DNA from: Parolsenella sp958406235
Lineage (GTDB): Bacteria; Actinomycetota; Coriobacteriia; Coriobacteriales; Atopobiaceae
Direction of reading: 5' to 3'
Assembly (NCBI RefSeq): GCF_039062465.1
Contig: NZ_JBCLNF010000003.1
Span: 124,001-188,000 of the forward strand
DNA: 64,000 nucleotides
Below are positions 7,352 through 16,270 of the stretch, piece after piece. Under the pieces are notes generated by a model. That model was not told where the DNA came from, made no database searches, and was given only the letters and a program-made list of their open reading frames with translations. How positions within the stretch are numbered: position 1 is the stretch's first letter; every line of letters begins with the position of its first letter. The translations under genes were made by a program, and so were the position numbers.

Positions 7352-7591
7352 ATGCCCATCACCCCTGGACTCGAAGACCGCATCGGGAACTATCTCGGCT
7401 GGCTCTCCCTCAGCGACTTCCCTAAGGGAGACGGAACAGCGCTGCGCATCGCGGGCTACGAGCTCCCCTTCCGCTACATTCACGTACGCCCGTCGACTCC
7501 GGGCGACATACGCCCCCACGTCGTTGTCGACATCTCGAGCCTCGACGTTCCGATCGAGCTGCTCGAGGGAGAGACCGTCGAGCACGGCTGA
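7352..7591 (+). CDS. Hypothetical protein, possibly a C-terminal gene fragment
   Basis: A 79-residue frame (MPITPGLEDRIGNYLGWLS...). It reads like a folded domain: amphipathic helices, then alternating strands FRYIHVRP and PHVVVDISS, and codon use like neighbouring genes. I do not recognise it. The frame is open for many codons upstream, where the sequence (LARIDSASL) still looks protein-like, and no ribosome site precedes 7352, so this may be the remaining C-terminus of a larger decayed gene. It sits in the accessory stretch with the sortase tail and the transposase relic. Confidence 0.4.
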   Translation: MPITPGLEDRIGNYLGWLSLSDFPKGDGTALRIAGYELPFRYIHVRPSTPGDIRPHVVVDISSLDVPIELLEGETVEHG

Positions 7592-7639
7592 CGGCGCCAC
7601 TTGCGGGGCCGCGCGGATAACCTGTTGCGATTCTCTTGA

Positions 7640-7917
7640 CCGATCGCCCGCCAGGACCAGATTGCGCCAAGATTGACGGTGCCGGGCGCCAGGCCTCCCG
7701 TGGAACTGGATGGTACAGAATGCTGCTAGAGTGGCAGTCCCCACTACGCCTGGTGGCTTTGACTGCCGCTCTGCTTGATTGTCGGTAAGATCGCCATTGC
7801 ACCAAAACCGAGAAGCGTGATACACATAAGCAAAAGAGGTGACTGCCGCTCGGGATCGAGAGGTCGGTCGCCTCCCTGTTTGATTACCAGTCAGATCGAC
7901 ACTGCGCCAAAACGACA
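7640..7917. repeat. Degenerate tandem repeats
   Basis: TGACTGCCGCTC occurs at 7760-7771 and 7840-7851. Each copy is followed by TTGATT...AGATCG...TGC(A/G)CCAAAAC, at 7774-7808 and 7880-7911; a weaker match (CCAGATTGCGCCAAGATTGA) is at 7657-7676. The second copy has about 25 extra bases. The CCAAAAC-type ends resemble worn IS3-family termini, which fits the transposase relic at 8.9 kb, but this is uncertain. No gene is seen in 7592-8018. Confidence 0.45.
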
Positions 7918-8018
7918 GGTCCACGTTCGCGGCGAGCCCCAACGGGCGCCGCAGAAACCTTGATACGGCACCTAGGCGGTCCAAGAAATAGTCCGTATAC
8001 CCTCCGCATCGAATGGCA

Positions 8019-8882
8019 TTACCACGCAGCGCCCTCGGGATGCTGAAGCCTAATCATCACTTCTGGGGTTACCTTGCGCGCGCCTGGAATGTCTTCAGGG
8101 TTAACTCCTTCAGGAATTACGGTCCCCGGAGGAAAGACATACGCCGAGCCAGCGATAATCTGCTCTTGCTCGTATTTCTCTGCTTCAGCATAAGACACTG
8201 GTTCGCTCCAGGAGGAATCCGGTACTTTAAGCAGACCCCTTTCCGAAAGCGAGCGGACGAGGCTTAGCAAGTTTACGATTACGATGGCGAATTCGCACCA
8301 GTACGAGGAAGCTGCCCTATAGCGGTTAGAATAGCTGAGCTTTTGCGCCTCTGCCTTCTCTCCCTCGGGGTCGGCATGGACGGTATCCGTGTAAATCCAT
8401 GCTTCGGCAAGTAGAGCGTCGGAAAGTAGACCAGTTAGAGACTCGCCGTCTTTCCCAACAAGTTGAATGCCGTAGCGCTCACTATTCTTCTCTTCGTAGC
8501 GCTGCGAGAACCAGCTCTTCGTGGCTTTCAGAATCTCGGCTTCGTTTTCAGAGAGTGATTCGCTAGACGTTTGAGCGGAAATGGCATCGAGTACTTTTGG
8601 CAGGTATATTGGCTCGCTCTTAACAATGAAGGGGCGAAGCCTCGTCGCAAGCGATTCTATAGACTCTTCGTCGGCACATACATGATACCGGATGCTCGCA
8701 CCGCTGGCTTCGTTTACGCTTAACGTCATCTTGGGAGTGGCATAGCACTTAATAGCCCCGCTTTTAACTAGAGAATTGCTCTCAACTCTCCGCGCACGCA
8801 CAACGAAACGCCCCATAATTTCATCGTCTGAGAGAGCTCTCGTCTTTTTCGTGGTCCTAGACAAAGCGATCCTTTCTTCCAT
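8019..8882 (-). CDS. Hypothetical protein
   Basis: A 287-residue protein that I do not recognise. The first 100 residues have mixed alpha/beta character (GRFVVRARRVESNSL, KCYATPKMTLSV); residues ~115-210 look helical (ESLSENEAEILKATKSWFSQRYEEKN, then AEAWIYTDTVHADPEG), and one hydrophobic helix, CEFAIVIVNLLSLVRSL, lies near residue 210. The C-terminus is Pro/Glu-rich. The start is unclear: ATG at 8891 or 8882, or TTG at 8864, which has GAAAGGA just upstream. G+C is visibly lower than in core genes, and the gene is flanked by repeats and a transposase relic, so acquisition by transfer is likely. Confidence 0.55.
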   Translation of the reverse strand: MEERIALSRTTKKTRALSDDEIMGRFVVRARRVESNSLVKSGAIKCYATPKMTLSVNEASGASIRYHVCADEESIESLATRLRPFIVKSEPIYLPKVLDAISAQTSSESLSENEAEILKATKSWFSQRYEEKNSERYGIQLVGKDGESLTGLLSDALLAEAWIYTDTVHADPEGEKAEAQKLSYSNRYRAASSYWCEFAIVIVNLLSLVRSLSERGLLKVPDSSWSEPVSYAEAEKYEQEQIIAGSAYVFPPGTVIPEGVNPEDIPGARKVTPEVMIRLQHPEGAAW

Positions 8883-8907
8883 TCGCCCCATCAAGTTTTA
8901 TCTTATT

Positions 8908-9090
8908 GGCAGGTTGAAGAACGAGTTCTTCCACCACCGTGGCCGAGGCGCGGTCACCCTGGACGAGTTCGAGGAAAGCCTCGGCGTGCGCCTCAATCAC
9001 TGCTGCAAGGGGCACCTCAAGGAGTCGTCGGGATGGATGAGTCCCGACAAGTACCACAGGAGCCTTAGGTACGCCGCACGGGCGGTCAAA
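8908..9090 (+). pseudogene. IS3-family transposase, C-terminal relic
   Basis: The frame reads GRLKNEFFHHRG, then VTLDEFEESLGVRLNH, then WMSPDKYHRSLRYAA. This is the end of the rve integrase core of IS3/IS150-type transposases (family pattern LKxE, then a run of helices, then the P-x-x-Y-R terminus). The DDE Asp residues and the N-terminus are missing and several conserved aromatic/Arg positions have changed, so it is a dead fragment. It adjoins the start of the hypothetical gene transcribed in the other direction. Confidence 0.6.
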
Positions 9091-9199
9091 AAGGTCCGCA
9101 GGCACGGCCGGCAGCCCGCAGGCGCCCGAAGCAATTCGGACGGCTGTTTTTGTGACGGAGGTGACTGGAACCAAACATCGCACAGCTCAAGGACAGTGG

Positions 9200-9724
9200 C
9201 TAATTAGCCTTCGGAAGGTTGGCATCATTGACAGGCTGAGCGGTATCAGCCACGGAAGCCGGAGCCTCAGCCGCAGGAGCAGCGTCATCCATAGCGACGC
9301 CATCCGCAGCTGCGGCATCCTGGGGCGCTCCGTCCTTCGGCACGTCGCCGGCACCGCCGGCAACCTTTGCCTCCGCAGGCGTGGCGGCCTCGTCCTCGAG
9401 ATCCACGCCCGCGAGGTCCTTACCAAAGGCGGCGAGCATGTTGCTGCCAACCCAGCCCAAAACCGCGATGTCACCGACAGCCGCACACACGGCGGCAGCA
9501 TACGTGCAGGTGCTGGAGAGGGCCATCTTGGAGGAGTACTCCCTCAGGGCGCTCGAAGAGGAGTAGCCACTATAGACCGAATAGCTCGACGAATACCTGT
9601 CATAGGCGCTCGACGCGTCCGCCGAGGCCATCATGCCGAAGAGTATAAACGCGATGCCGCATAGAAGCATCGCCCACGTAATGCGCTTACATCTATCCTT
9701 GAATGCGGCCAGATTCTTTCCCAT
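9200..9724 (-). CDS. Hypothetical protein with two membrane helices and acidic tail
   Basis: A 174-residue protein (MGKNLAAFKDRCKR). A hydrophobic helix at residues ~16-33 (WAMLLCGIAFILFGMMA) is followed by a Ser/Tyr-rich loop (YDRYSSSYSVYSGYSSSS), a second hydrophobic stretch at ~65-95, and a long Ala/Asp/Glu/Pro-rich, low-complexity tail. With positive residues before the first helix, the tail would probably be cytoplasmic. The start at 9724 is preferred to the ATG at 9730 because GAAAGGG is then seven bases upstream. No family recognised; the Ser/Tyr loop is suited to surface exposure. Confidence 0.6.
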   Translation of the reverse strand: MGKNLAAFKDRCKRITWAMLLCGIAFILFGMMASADASSAYDRYSSSYSVYSGYSSSSALREYSSKMALSSTCTYAAAVCAAVGDIAVLGWVGSNMLAAFGKDLAGVDLEDEAATPAEAKVAGGAGDVPKDGAPQDAAAADGVAMDDAAPAAEAPASVADTAQPVNDANLPKAN

Positions 9725-10012
9725 TTGCATCCCTTTCAGTCGTGTAACTCCACGAGGCTTCGCGGAGCCGCAAATGGCCCAAACCAACTACCTCGCCATT
9801 TGCTTATTTAAGGGAACCATATCAAGGATACCGGACATTAATTAGAGACTCGGAAGAGCCCGCGCCGCGTCCCAAGGAGGCGCCGCCGCGCCGCTCAACG
9901 CCCCGGAAACCGCCTCACATAAACGACTGAAATCCAAACCGCGCAAGGCAAAGCTACACCCAATGCAAGCTACTTCCAAACTATTGATTCGAAGAAGTTC
10001 GAACGACACTGG

Positions 10013-11932
10013 CTACTTTGTTTGAGACACTAAAGAGGTTAACTCGGGTGCCCACAGCTGAAATTTATAGGGATCCAAGCAGTACGCCACTGCGTCATTC
10101 ATATGAACCAAATCGTTCAGCATCTTTGCGTATATCCCGGCTTGCTCAGACTGATTTTTATCAAGGGTTTCCCTGAGCTCAATCAGCCGTTCAAAATCGG
10201 TAATCTCTGCCATGTCAATTTGCGATTGGTAGTCATCGGGAATCGCCGGCATATCAATTCCGCATTCAGTTTTAATCAGGGCAAGAACTCGCTGTTCATC
10301 CGTACCTTCTCCTGCAAGTTCTTCCATAATCTCTTGTTTGCTACGTCCGTGCAATATCATGGACGAGTAGCCCCACGCAGCTCCAAGGGTCGATTTCTTC
10401 AAATCGCAAAGCAACCTCAAATTAATTGCCTTCACCCGGTATGAACTAACCTCAGAAATGCGGTTTCTAATCCTGTCGGGAAGATATACAACGTCATCTT
10501 TACAGATGTTGACGGGAACAATAGAGCCATTTTTCCTGGTTAGCGCTTGAACTTTCCCGAGATTGCCTCCCTTCCCACCTTTTCCTTCCGCCAAAACTGC
10601 TCTTTTAACGAAAGCTTGATCATGAGACACAACTAGGACGGTTTTCCCTCGCACCTTTTGTATCAGGTCAAATATTTGGGTGCGCCGATAATCGTCAAAG
10701 GAAGAGGCGGGGTCATCTATTAACAGGACCTTTCCGTCTGGATTTTCCAAAAACAGCAGCAGCGCAACAAGGTTCTTCTCCCCAGTGGATAAGGAGTTCC
10801 TCATGTCCTCATCATCCGTCGCATTGACATGAACGAGAGAATAACGAGCCGTATTGTTACCTCGAGTCGCGGAGTTTACTTTAAATCTATACGGTACCGA
10901 CAATCGTTTTAACTCGAGATTCAGCTTTCGACAATTGTCCTTAATGATGCTGTTGAAAGCACTTTTCATGTCCCCGAGAAGGTGTTTGATTTCACCCGAT
11001 TTATTTTGAATCGCTTTTATAGGTTCTTCCAACTGCGGGAATTCAGCATAGACGCAATCGTCAACCTCCAAACAGGGGATGCCGTCATCAAGAAGAGAGG
11101 TTTTAGGCACATTGCAAAATCTCGTAACCTTCTGCAGCTCATCGGCGATCTTGTAGAGTAAGAGAAGACGCTCTTTTATGCGAGCTTCTCCTTCGTCGGT
11201 TTCAAGTGATTTTTGGCTGATACCAAATTCTTCAAGTAGTGTTGTTGAAGAAAAAACCGGCTTAAGGTCAGATACTTTTAGTTCTGAAAGCACCTTGAAT
11301 GGATTTGCTTCATCGTTGCTCAGCAACTTGTTGCAGAACGGGCAACGCCCCTCATCAAAATCATCAGTAATGCCCATCCCAACAGACAACCAACCAGCAT
11401 ACTCCAGCCCACCTTTTTCAATGACTTCCCTTAGGAAGGGCGTTGTGCTCTTGGCCACTTTTGAGGCTTTTGATACCTTCGCGGCTTTTGTGAATTGTCC
11501 CCTGTTCGGTTTACCTAAAGCAGACTGAAGTTCCCTAATCTTGCCCTGATACACAAACATGGCTTCACTATAACCACGCAGACCAGAAACAGCGTCATTG
11601 AACTGCTCTTCAAGACTATGCAGCGCTCTTTCACTTCCCACGAACACTTCATAGGAGCCCGCTGTCTCTTCCTCTCGAAATAGAGCAGCCTGTTCCTCGG
11701 AATTGTAAACGCGAATCCCCTCCGGCAATTCTTGTTGGTTGTTAACTGTGATTATGGTTTCTTCTGGGGCCTTTCCAACAGTCACATCCGCAGGGGACAG
11801 CTCTCTTGAAATTGCGCTGATGATGGAAGATTTTCCGACACCGCACACACCGAAGAGGTAATTGACCTTTCCGTCATCGAGCTCGTAATCAAGTCTGTTG
11901 ATATTTCTATAATTCTCTATGTGAATAAACAA
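10013..11932 (-). CDS. SMC/ABC-type ATPase with CPFC motif, defence-linked (RloC/PrrC-like?)
   Basis: A 639-residue ATPase. It has Walker A GVCGVGKSS (28-36), a Cys pair CPFC (197-200) set in helical sequence, the ABC signature LSTGEKN (381-387), Walker B VLLIDDP (402-408) with following SFDD, and a His switch in SHDQ (437). This layout, with an internal zinc-hook-like CxxC between the two halves of the nucleotide-binding domain, recalls RloC; the C-terminal ~170 residues would then be the effector. I cannot identify the RloC/PrrC anticodon-nuclease triad with confidence, so function is open. It is the last gene downstream of a type I restriction system, where PrrC and RloC are also found. 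Start is TTG at 11932, following GAGGCGAGG. Confidence 0.65.
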   Translation of the reverse strand: MFIHIENYRNINRLDYELDDGKVNYLFGVCGVGKSSIISAISRELSPADVTVGKAPEETIITVNNQQELPEGIRVYNSEEQAALFREEETAGSYEVFVGSERALHSLEEQFNDAVSGLRGYSEAMFVYQGKIRELQSALGKPNRGQFTKAAKVSKASKVAKSTTPFLREVIEKGGLEYAGWLSVGMGITDDFDEGRCPFCNKLLSNDEANPFKVLSELKVSDLKPVFSSTTLLEEFGISQKSLETDEGEARIKERLLLLYKIADELQKVTRFCNVPKTSLLDDGIPCLEVDDCVYAEFPQLEEPIKAIQNKSGEIKHLLGDMKSAFNSIIKDNCRKLNLELKRLSVPYRFKVNSATRGNNTARYSLVHVNATDDEDMRNSLSTGEKNLVALLLFLENPDGKVLLIDDPASSFDDYRRTQIFDLIQKVRGKTVLVVSHDQAFVKRAVLAEGKGGKGGNLGKVQALTRKNGSIVPVNICKDDVVYLPDRIRNRISEVSSYRVKAINLRLLCDLKKSTLGAAWGYSSMILHGRSKQEIMEELAGEGTDEQRVLALIKTECGIDMPAIPDDYQSQIDMAEITDFERLIELRETLDKNQSEQAGIYAKMLNDLVHMNDAVAYCLDPYKFQLWAPELTSLVSQTK

Positions 11933-11972
11933 TGAGCCTCGCCTCTTAGCTCTTTAAGCCGTCGCAAAGTTT

Positions 11973-12145
11973 TTATCCAGGTATCATCCTCTTAGACCCC
12001 TTGAGAGTATTATCCGCTCCTTTTACCAACCCTTTCCAATCGTTGGCTTCTCTTTCGCCATATTCCAGCCATTGGATATCGTCAGCCCATTACTTAAGAA
12101 TCTCAGGAAGACTCTCTCGAACGGTTTCTGAAACGATAGACGGGC
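11973..12145 (-). pseudogene. Small broken frame between hsdR and the ATPase
   Basis: Reading the minus strand just after hsdR gives PSIVSETVRESLPEILK, an in-frame TAA, then WADDIQWLEYGEREANDWKG and on to KRMIPG and a stop at 11973. Both halves are in the same frame and look like one helical domain interrupted by a GAA-to-TAA type change. No start codon with a ribosome site is visible. It may be the end of a lost gene or of an hsdR variant. The family is not recognised. Confidence 0.3.
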
Positions 12146-12161
12146 GGGTCTGAGCACACGC

Positions 12162-15100
12162 CTACTCGTTTCTTTTAAAGTTTTCTGCCTGCTCCATGAC
12201 CTTCTCGAAAACCTCCTCATCCCACTCGGGCGGATAGCCGTTCTTGTAGAGCAGCACGGTGAGGTCCATGTTCAGCTGGCTCTTGATGTCGTCGCGCGTC
12301 GACCAGTCGGCGTACTGCGCCTTGTCGTTTACGAGCTTCGAGATCTCTTTTGCAAGCGCAATGCACTTCTCGTCGCTGAAGACAAAACCGTGGTCGTCAC
12401 GTACCTTAACCAGGATGTCGTAGAACGCCTTCTCCTCGTAGGTGACGCCCATCCTCTCAAATGAGTTCTTGTCTTCCTTGAGATTGCGAAGAATATCAAT
12501 GAGCTGGTCGCTCAGGTTGTCGACGAAATCGGATACGACCTCACTCGTAAAGGTAAGGTTGTCGCGCGAGTTGTAGGCGTCGACCACCTTGCGGAGGCGC
12601 TCGTCAAACTGCTGCGCCTTCACCTTGTTGGTGCGTCCGTAGTCCTTGATCGCGCGCTTCACGAGCTTCATCAAAGCATTGAATTTGGTGATGGGCATCT
12701 TCATTGCTTTAAGCTCGGCAACCGCCTCTTCACCGAAGAGGTCCTCGGGGCCGTCGGCATCGATAACGCTCTCAACGCCCGTGCAGCTGATCGCCTGCCG
12801 CACCATGTCCTCAACGACCTCGTTCATCATTTCGGCATCGCGTGCGTCGCCCTTGGTCTGCTTGTAGACGATGGAACGGATCGCCAGGTAGAACTGGGAC
12901 ATCGTGGTCTCGTGGTCAGAAAGCTCTCCCGAGGGGAAGCAAATCTGGTACGCGGATTTCAGGATGCGCGTGAGCCCCATGAATCGCGTCTGGAACTCCT
13001 TCGAGAGCTGAACGTACTCGGCAGCCCTGTTAAGGCACCCGAGGCGCTCGAGGGGCCTGCCCGTATGGAAGGCGCTCGAGTCGAAGTTGACCATGAGATC
13101 GTCTATCATGGCCAGGTGGTTGCGGAAGATGCCCAGGGCGACGGTCAGATCGTCGATGGCGCCGGAATCATCGCCGCCGTAGGTCTTGAGCGCTTTCATC
13201 ATGTTCCCTTTGATGCCAAAGTAGTCGACCACAAGCCCTTGGTCTTTGCCCTCGAACACGCGGTTCACGCGACTGATGGTCTGCACCAGCGTATGGCGCT
13301 GCAGCGGCTTGTCGATATACATGACGGCGAGCGAGGGAACGTCGAAGCCGGTGATCCACATGTCGCACACGACGGCCACCTTGAAGTTCGAGTCGTTGTT
13401 CTTGAACTGCTTGTCCAGCTTCTTGCGCCATTCCTTGTTGCCGCAGGCGTCGAAGAGGTCCCTCGGGTCGTCCTTGCCGCGCGTGGCCACGATGTTGATC
13501 TTGGGCAGCGCCTCGAGCTCCTCCAATTGCTCGGGCGAAAGCTTGCGCTCGTCCTCGGCCTTCTTCGACACACCCCATTCGGGCCGTATGGCCAGGATGG
13601 CGTTAAGCAGATCGAAGGCATGGGTGCGGTTAGAGCAGACGACCATTGCCTTCTGCACCACTCCCGGCTTCTCCCCGCAGAGGCGCTCGTAGTGCTCGAC
13701 CATGTCGGCCGCGAGTTTCTTCAGGCGGTCGGGGTCGCGCAGCAGCACCTCCATCGAGCTCATGGCGCGCTGGCTCTCCTCGATGGCGTCCTCGGTCGAC
13801 CCCTCCTCGGCGCAGCGGTCGTAGTATTCCTGGATCTTCCTCGCTTCGTCTTCGGAGAGGAGCACGCGCGCCAATCTGGGCTCGTAGGCGATGCGCACAG
13901 TGATTCCGTCGTCGCTCGACTCCTTCATGGTGTAACGGTCGACCACGGGACCGAACACGGCGATCGTCTCGTCGATAGGCGTGCCGGTAAAGCCCACGTA
14001 GGTCGCGTTAGGGAAGCCATCACGCAGGAATTTGGCGAAGCCGTAGCGAGTGAAGGCGCCTTTCCCGGTGACCATGAGCTTGGAGCCCACGCCCGTCTGG
14101 GTGCGGTGCGCCTCGTCGGAAATGCAGATGATGTTGCTGCGGTCGGAAAGGAGGCCCATCTGCTCGCTGAACTTCTGGATGGTGGTGATATAGACGCCGC
14201 CCGATTCGCGCCCGCTCAGCGTCTCCGCCAAGTCGTCGCGCGTCTCGATGCTGCGAACGTTCTCGTCGTGCAGGAACCGCTTCGCGGTCACGAACAGCTC
14301 GCTTGTCTGGTTGTCCAGATCCTCGCGGTCAACGATGACCACGATGGTGGGATTGCCCAGCTCCTCGCTGCGTCGAAGCATCATCAGGCGCGAGAGGAAG
14401 AGCATTGTGTACGTCTTGCCGCATCCGGTGGCACCGAAGTACGTACCGCCCTTGCCGTCGCCTTCGGGGCGCAGGTGCTCGCAGATATTATCGAGTATCC
14501 TCGTCGCGGCGAAGTACTGCGGGTAGCGGCAGACTATCTCGGTGGAACTCTTGCTGTCGTCGGGGAAGAAGACGAAGTCGCGAACGATTGCCAGGAAGCG
14601 GTCGGGTGCGAACGCGCCCTCGACCATGGTGTAAAGCGAGCTGATGCCGTTCGACACCTTGTCGACGTCGTTGGCCTTGTTCCAAGCGTAGAAGTACGAG
14701 TACGGAGTGAACACGGTGCCGATTTTGCTGTTGGCGCCGTCGCTGACCGCGGCGATACAGCAGTACTTGAGCAGACTCGGGATGTCGCGCGCATAGCGAA
14801 TGGCAATTTGCTTCCACGCGTCGTGGATGGTCTTATCCTCCTCTATGGCGGTCTTGAACTCGAGGATGGCGAGCGGTATGCCGTTCACGAGGCACAGGAG
14901 GTCGGGGCGGCGGGTGCGCACGTCCTCGACCGTGTATTGGTTCACGATGAGGAAGTCGTTGCTCGAGATGTTTTCGAAGTCGATGTACTCGATGTGGACG
15001 GCGGGCTTGTTTGCGTCCTCGCGAAGAAGGGTGTACCCCTCGTTGATGAGCCAGAACGCTCGCCGACACCCGTCGTAGAGCGGGATCGAGGGAATGCGCT

Positions 15101-15347
15101 TGAGCTCGCCCACGAGCGTCTGGAGCTCGCCCTCGGTCAGGTCGATATCGGCATAGCGGCGTCGAAGGCTCGACTTCAAACGGTCTTCCATGAGCGGCTC
15201 GTCGAAGCGGCGGTGGAGCTGCTCGCCGTTGGCATAGCTCCAGCGCACGCCGTTGGCGTCCTGCTGCTGGAACAGCTCGATGATCGCCTGTTCAAGCTCG
15301 TCCTCGGTGAACTTGCCGTTTTCGAATTTAAGGTCTGCCGCTTCCAC
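12162..15347 (-). CDS. hsdR: Type I restriction enzyme, R subunit (HsdR)
   Basis: A 1061-residue restriction and translocation subunit. The N-terminal PD-(D/E)xK nuclease is visible as RRPDLL (PD at 148-149) and LEFK (E163, K165). The SF2 motor follows: Walker A GATGCGKT (305-312), DEAH box in ISDEAHRTQ, motif III FTGTP, and the later QTISRVNRV motif VI. The C-terminal ~300 residues are helical and would bind the methylase core. With HsdM and HsdS it would cut unmethylated foreign DNA at a distance from the target. Start is GTG at 15347, 6 nt after the stop of the abi-like gene, so the cluster is one operon. Full length, no disruption seen. Confidence 0.95.
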   Translation of the reverse strand: MEAADLKFENGKFTEDELEQAIIELFQQQDANGVRWSYANGEQLHRRFDEPLMEDRLKSSLRRRYADIDLTEGELQTLVGELKRIPSIPLYDGCRRAFWLINEGYTLLREDANKPAVHIEYIDFENISSNDFLIVNQYTVEDVRTRRPDLLCLVNGIPLAILEFKTAIEEDKTIHDAWKQIAIRYARDIPSLLKYCCIAAVSDGANSKIGTVFTPYSYFYAWNKANDVDKVSNGISSLYTMVEGAFAPDRFLAIVRDFVFFPDDSKSSTEIVCRYPQYFAATRILDNICEHLRPEGDGKGGTYFGATGCGKTYTMLFLSRLMMLRRSEELGNPTIVVIVDREDLDNQTSELFVTAKRFLHDENVRSIETRDDLAETLSGRESGGVYITTIQKFSEQMGLLSDRSNIICISDEAHRTQTGVGSKLMVTGKGAFTRYGFAKFLRDGFPNATYVGFTGTPIDETIAVFGPVVDRYTMKESSDDGITVRIAYEPRLARVLLSEDEARKIQEYYDRCAEEGSTEDAIEESQRAMSSMEVLLRDPDRLKKLAADMVEHYERLCGEKPGVVQKAMVVCSNRTHAFDLLNAILAIRPEWGVSKKAEDERKLSPEQLEELEALPKINIVATRGKDDPRDLFDACGNKEWRKKLDKQFKNNDSNFKVAVVCDMWITGFDVPSLAVMYIDKPLQRHTLVQTISRVNRVFEGKDQGLVVDYFGIKGNMMKALKTYGGDDSGAIDDLTVALGIFRNHLAMIDDLMVNFDSSAFHTGRPLERLGCLNRAAEYVQLSKEFQTRFMGLTRILKSAYQICFPSGELSDHETTMSQFYLAIRSIVYKQTKGDARDAEMMNEVVEDMVRQAISCTGVESVIDADGPEDLFGEEAVAELKAMKMPITKFNALMKLVKRAIKDYGRTNKVKAQQFDERLRKVVDAYNSRDNLTFTSEVVSDFVDNLSDQLIDILRNLKEDKNSFERMGVTYEEKAFYDILVKVRDDHGFVFSDEKCIALAKEISKLVNDKAQYADWSTRDDIKSQLNMDLTVLLYKNGYPPEWDEEVFEKVMEQAENFKRNE

Positions 15348-15353
15348 ACTTGC

Positions 15354-16268
15354 CTACTCTTTGTCGGTCGTTTCCTGGATGAGGTATGTGTCGAGGGCGC
15401 ACGCCAGATTGACGGCGAGGTTGGCCATCGAGCCGCTCACCTCGCGCCCCGTTGCTCCGGAGCCATGTGCTGCCGCCTTGTTGCGAATGACGGGAAGCGA
15501 CATGAGAACGCTGCTCTGGAAGGCCTCGGGCTTAAGGCCTTCCGGGAGGGGCAGCTTGCCGGCCTCGAGCAAACGCTTCGTAAGGCCGTTGGCAGCCACC
15601 GTCTCGGATTCCGAACCCAGGATGACCTTGAGAACGCTCTCGTAGCTCTTCTCGGCATTGATCACGGCTTCGGCGTAGTCGCCGCGTCCCAGGAAATCGA
15701 TGGCCTTCCTCAGTTCGTCGTAAGCCCCCTGGTAGAGGGGGTCCGCATCCTTGAGGTCCCTCATCTCGTTGAGGGCCTTGAGCTTCAGGTCCTGCTCGAA
15801 TTGTCTGGGATCGATCTTGACTAGATGCCCGTCAACGAGAAGCCAAGGGATATCGTGCTCGCGGAACACCTTGTTGATCTCGTTGCGGAAGCCGTCCTTG
15901 CCGTTTTCGGCGTCGTCGGAAAGCTCCTTGTATTGGAGCTCTACGAGGTCGAAGAGGTGCGGTGTGTAGACGTTTGCAAGGGCATGGATCTCGTCAAGGC
16001 CCGAACCCAAGCGCATCATATCCAAGCCGACGAGCCGATAATCGACATGCTCGTTGAGCTCCTCGATTGCAAGATAAAGGGCGTCGGCATCAACGGTGTA
16101 GCTATCGTAGCGATTCGGCTGAAAACTAATCGGCTCACGGAAGTCCTCCATGATACGGGCGATTAGGACTTTTACGTTATAGGGAATGTCGCCGTCTTCA
16201 TCTCCACCAAGCCAATTAGGCTCGTCCTGAAGCAGCTCCTCATAACGCTCGGAGAACAGGCGTTCCAT
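15354..16268 (-). CDS. Abi-C-like protein inside the type I restriction operon
   Basis: A 304-residue protein beginning MERLFSERYEELLQ. The C-terminal half (from about residue 190) has a helical AEAVINAEKSYESVLKVIL segment and a RNKAAAHGSG motif, as in the C-terminal domain of abortive-infection proteins (Abi_C). The N-terminal half resembles the STM4504/CBY_0614 group loosely. Such proteins are found in phage-defence loci; their activity is not well known. It lies between hsdS (stop 2 nt before this start) and hsdR, so it is expressed with the restriction system. The start at 16268 is chosen because an upstream extension overlaps hsdS. Confidence 0.65.
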   Translation of the reverse strand: MERLFSERYEELLQDEPNWLGGDEDGDIPYNVKVLIARIMEDFREPISFQPNRYDSYTVDADALYLAIEELNEHVDYRLVGLDMMRLGSGLDEIHALANVYTPHLFDLVELQYKELSDDAENGKDGFRNEINKVFREHDIPWLLVDGHLVKIDPRQFEQDLKLKALNEMRDLKDADPLYQGAYDELRKAIDFLGRGDYAEAVINAEKSYESVLKVILGSESETVAANGLTKRLLEAGKLPLPEGLKPEAFQSSVLMSLPVIRNKAAAHGSGATGREVSGSMANLAVNLACALDTYLIQETTDKE

Positions 16269-16270
16269 GA

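Noticed and set aside
12912..15824. 970-codon plus-strand frame opposite hsdR
   Set aside because: Shadow of hsdR: His/Val/Glu-rich, no domain, no ribosome site; the minus strand has all type I restriction motifs.
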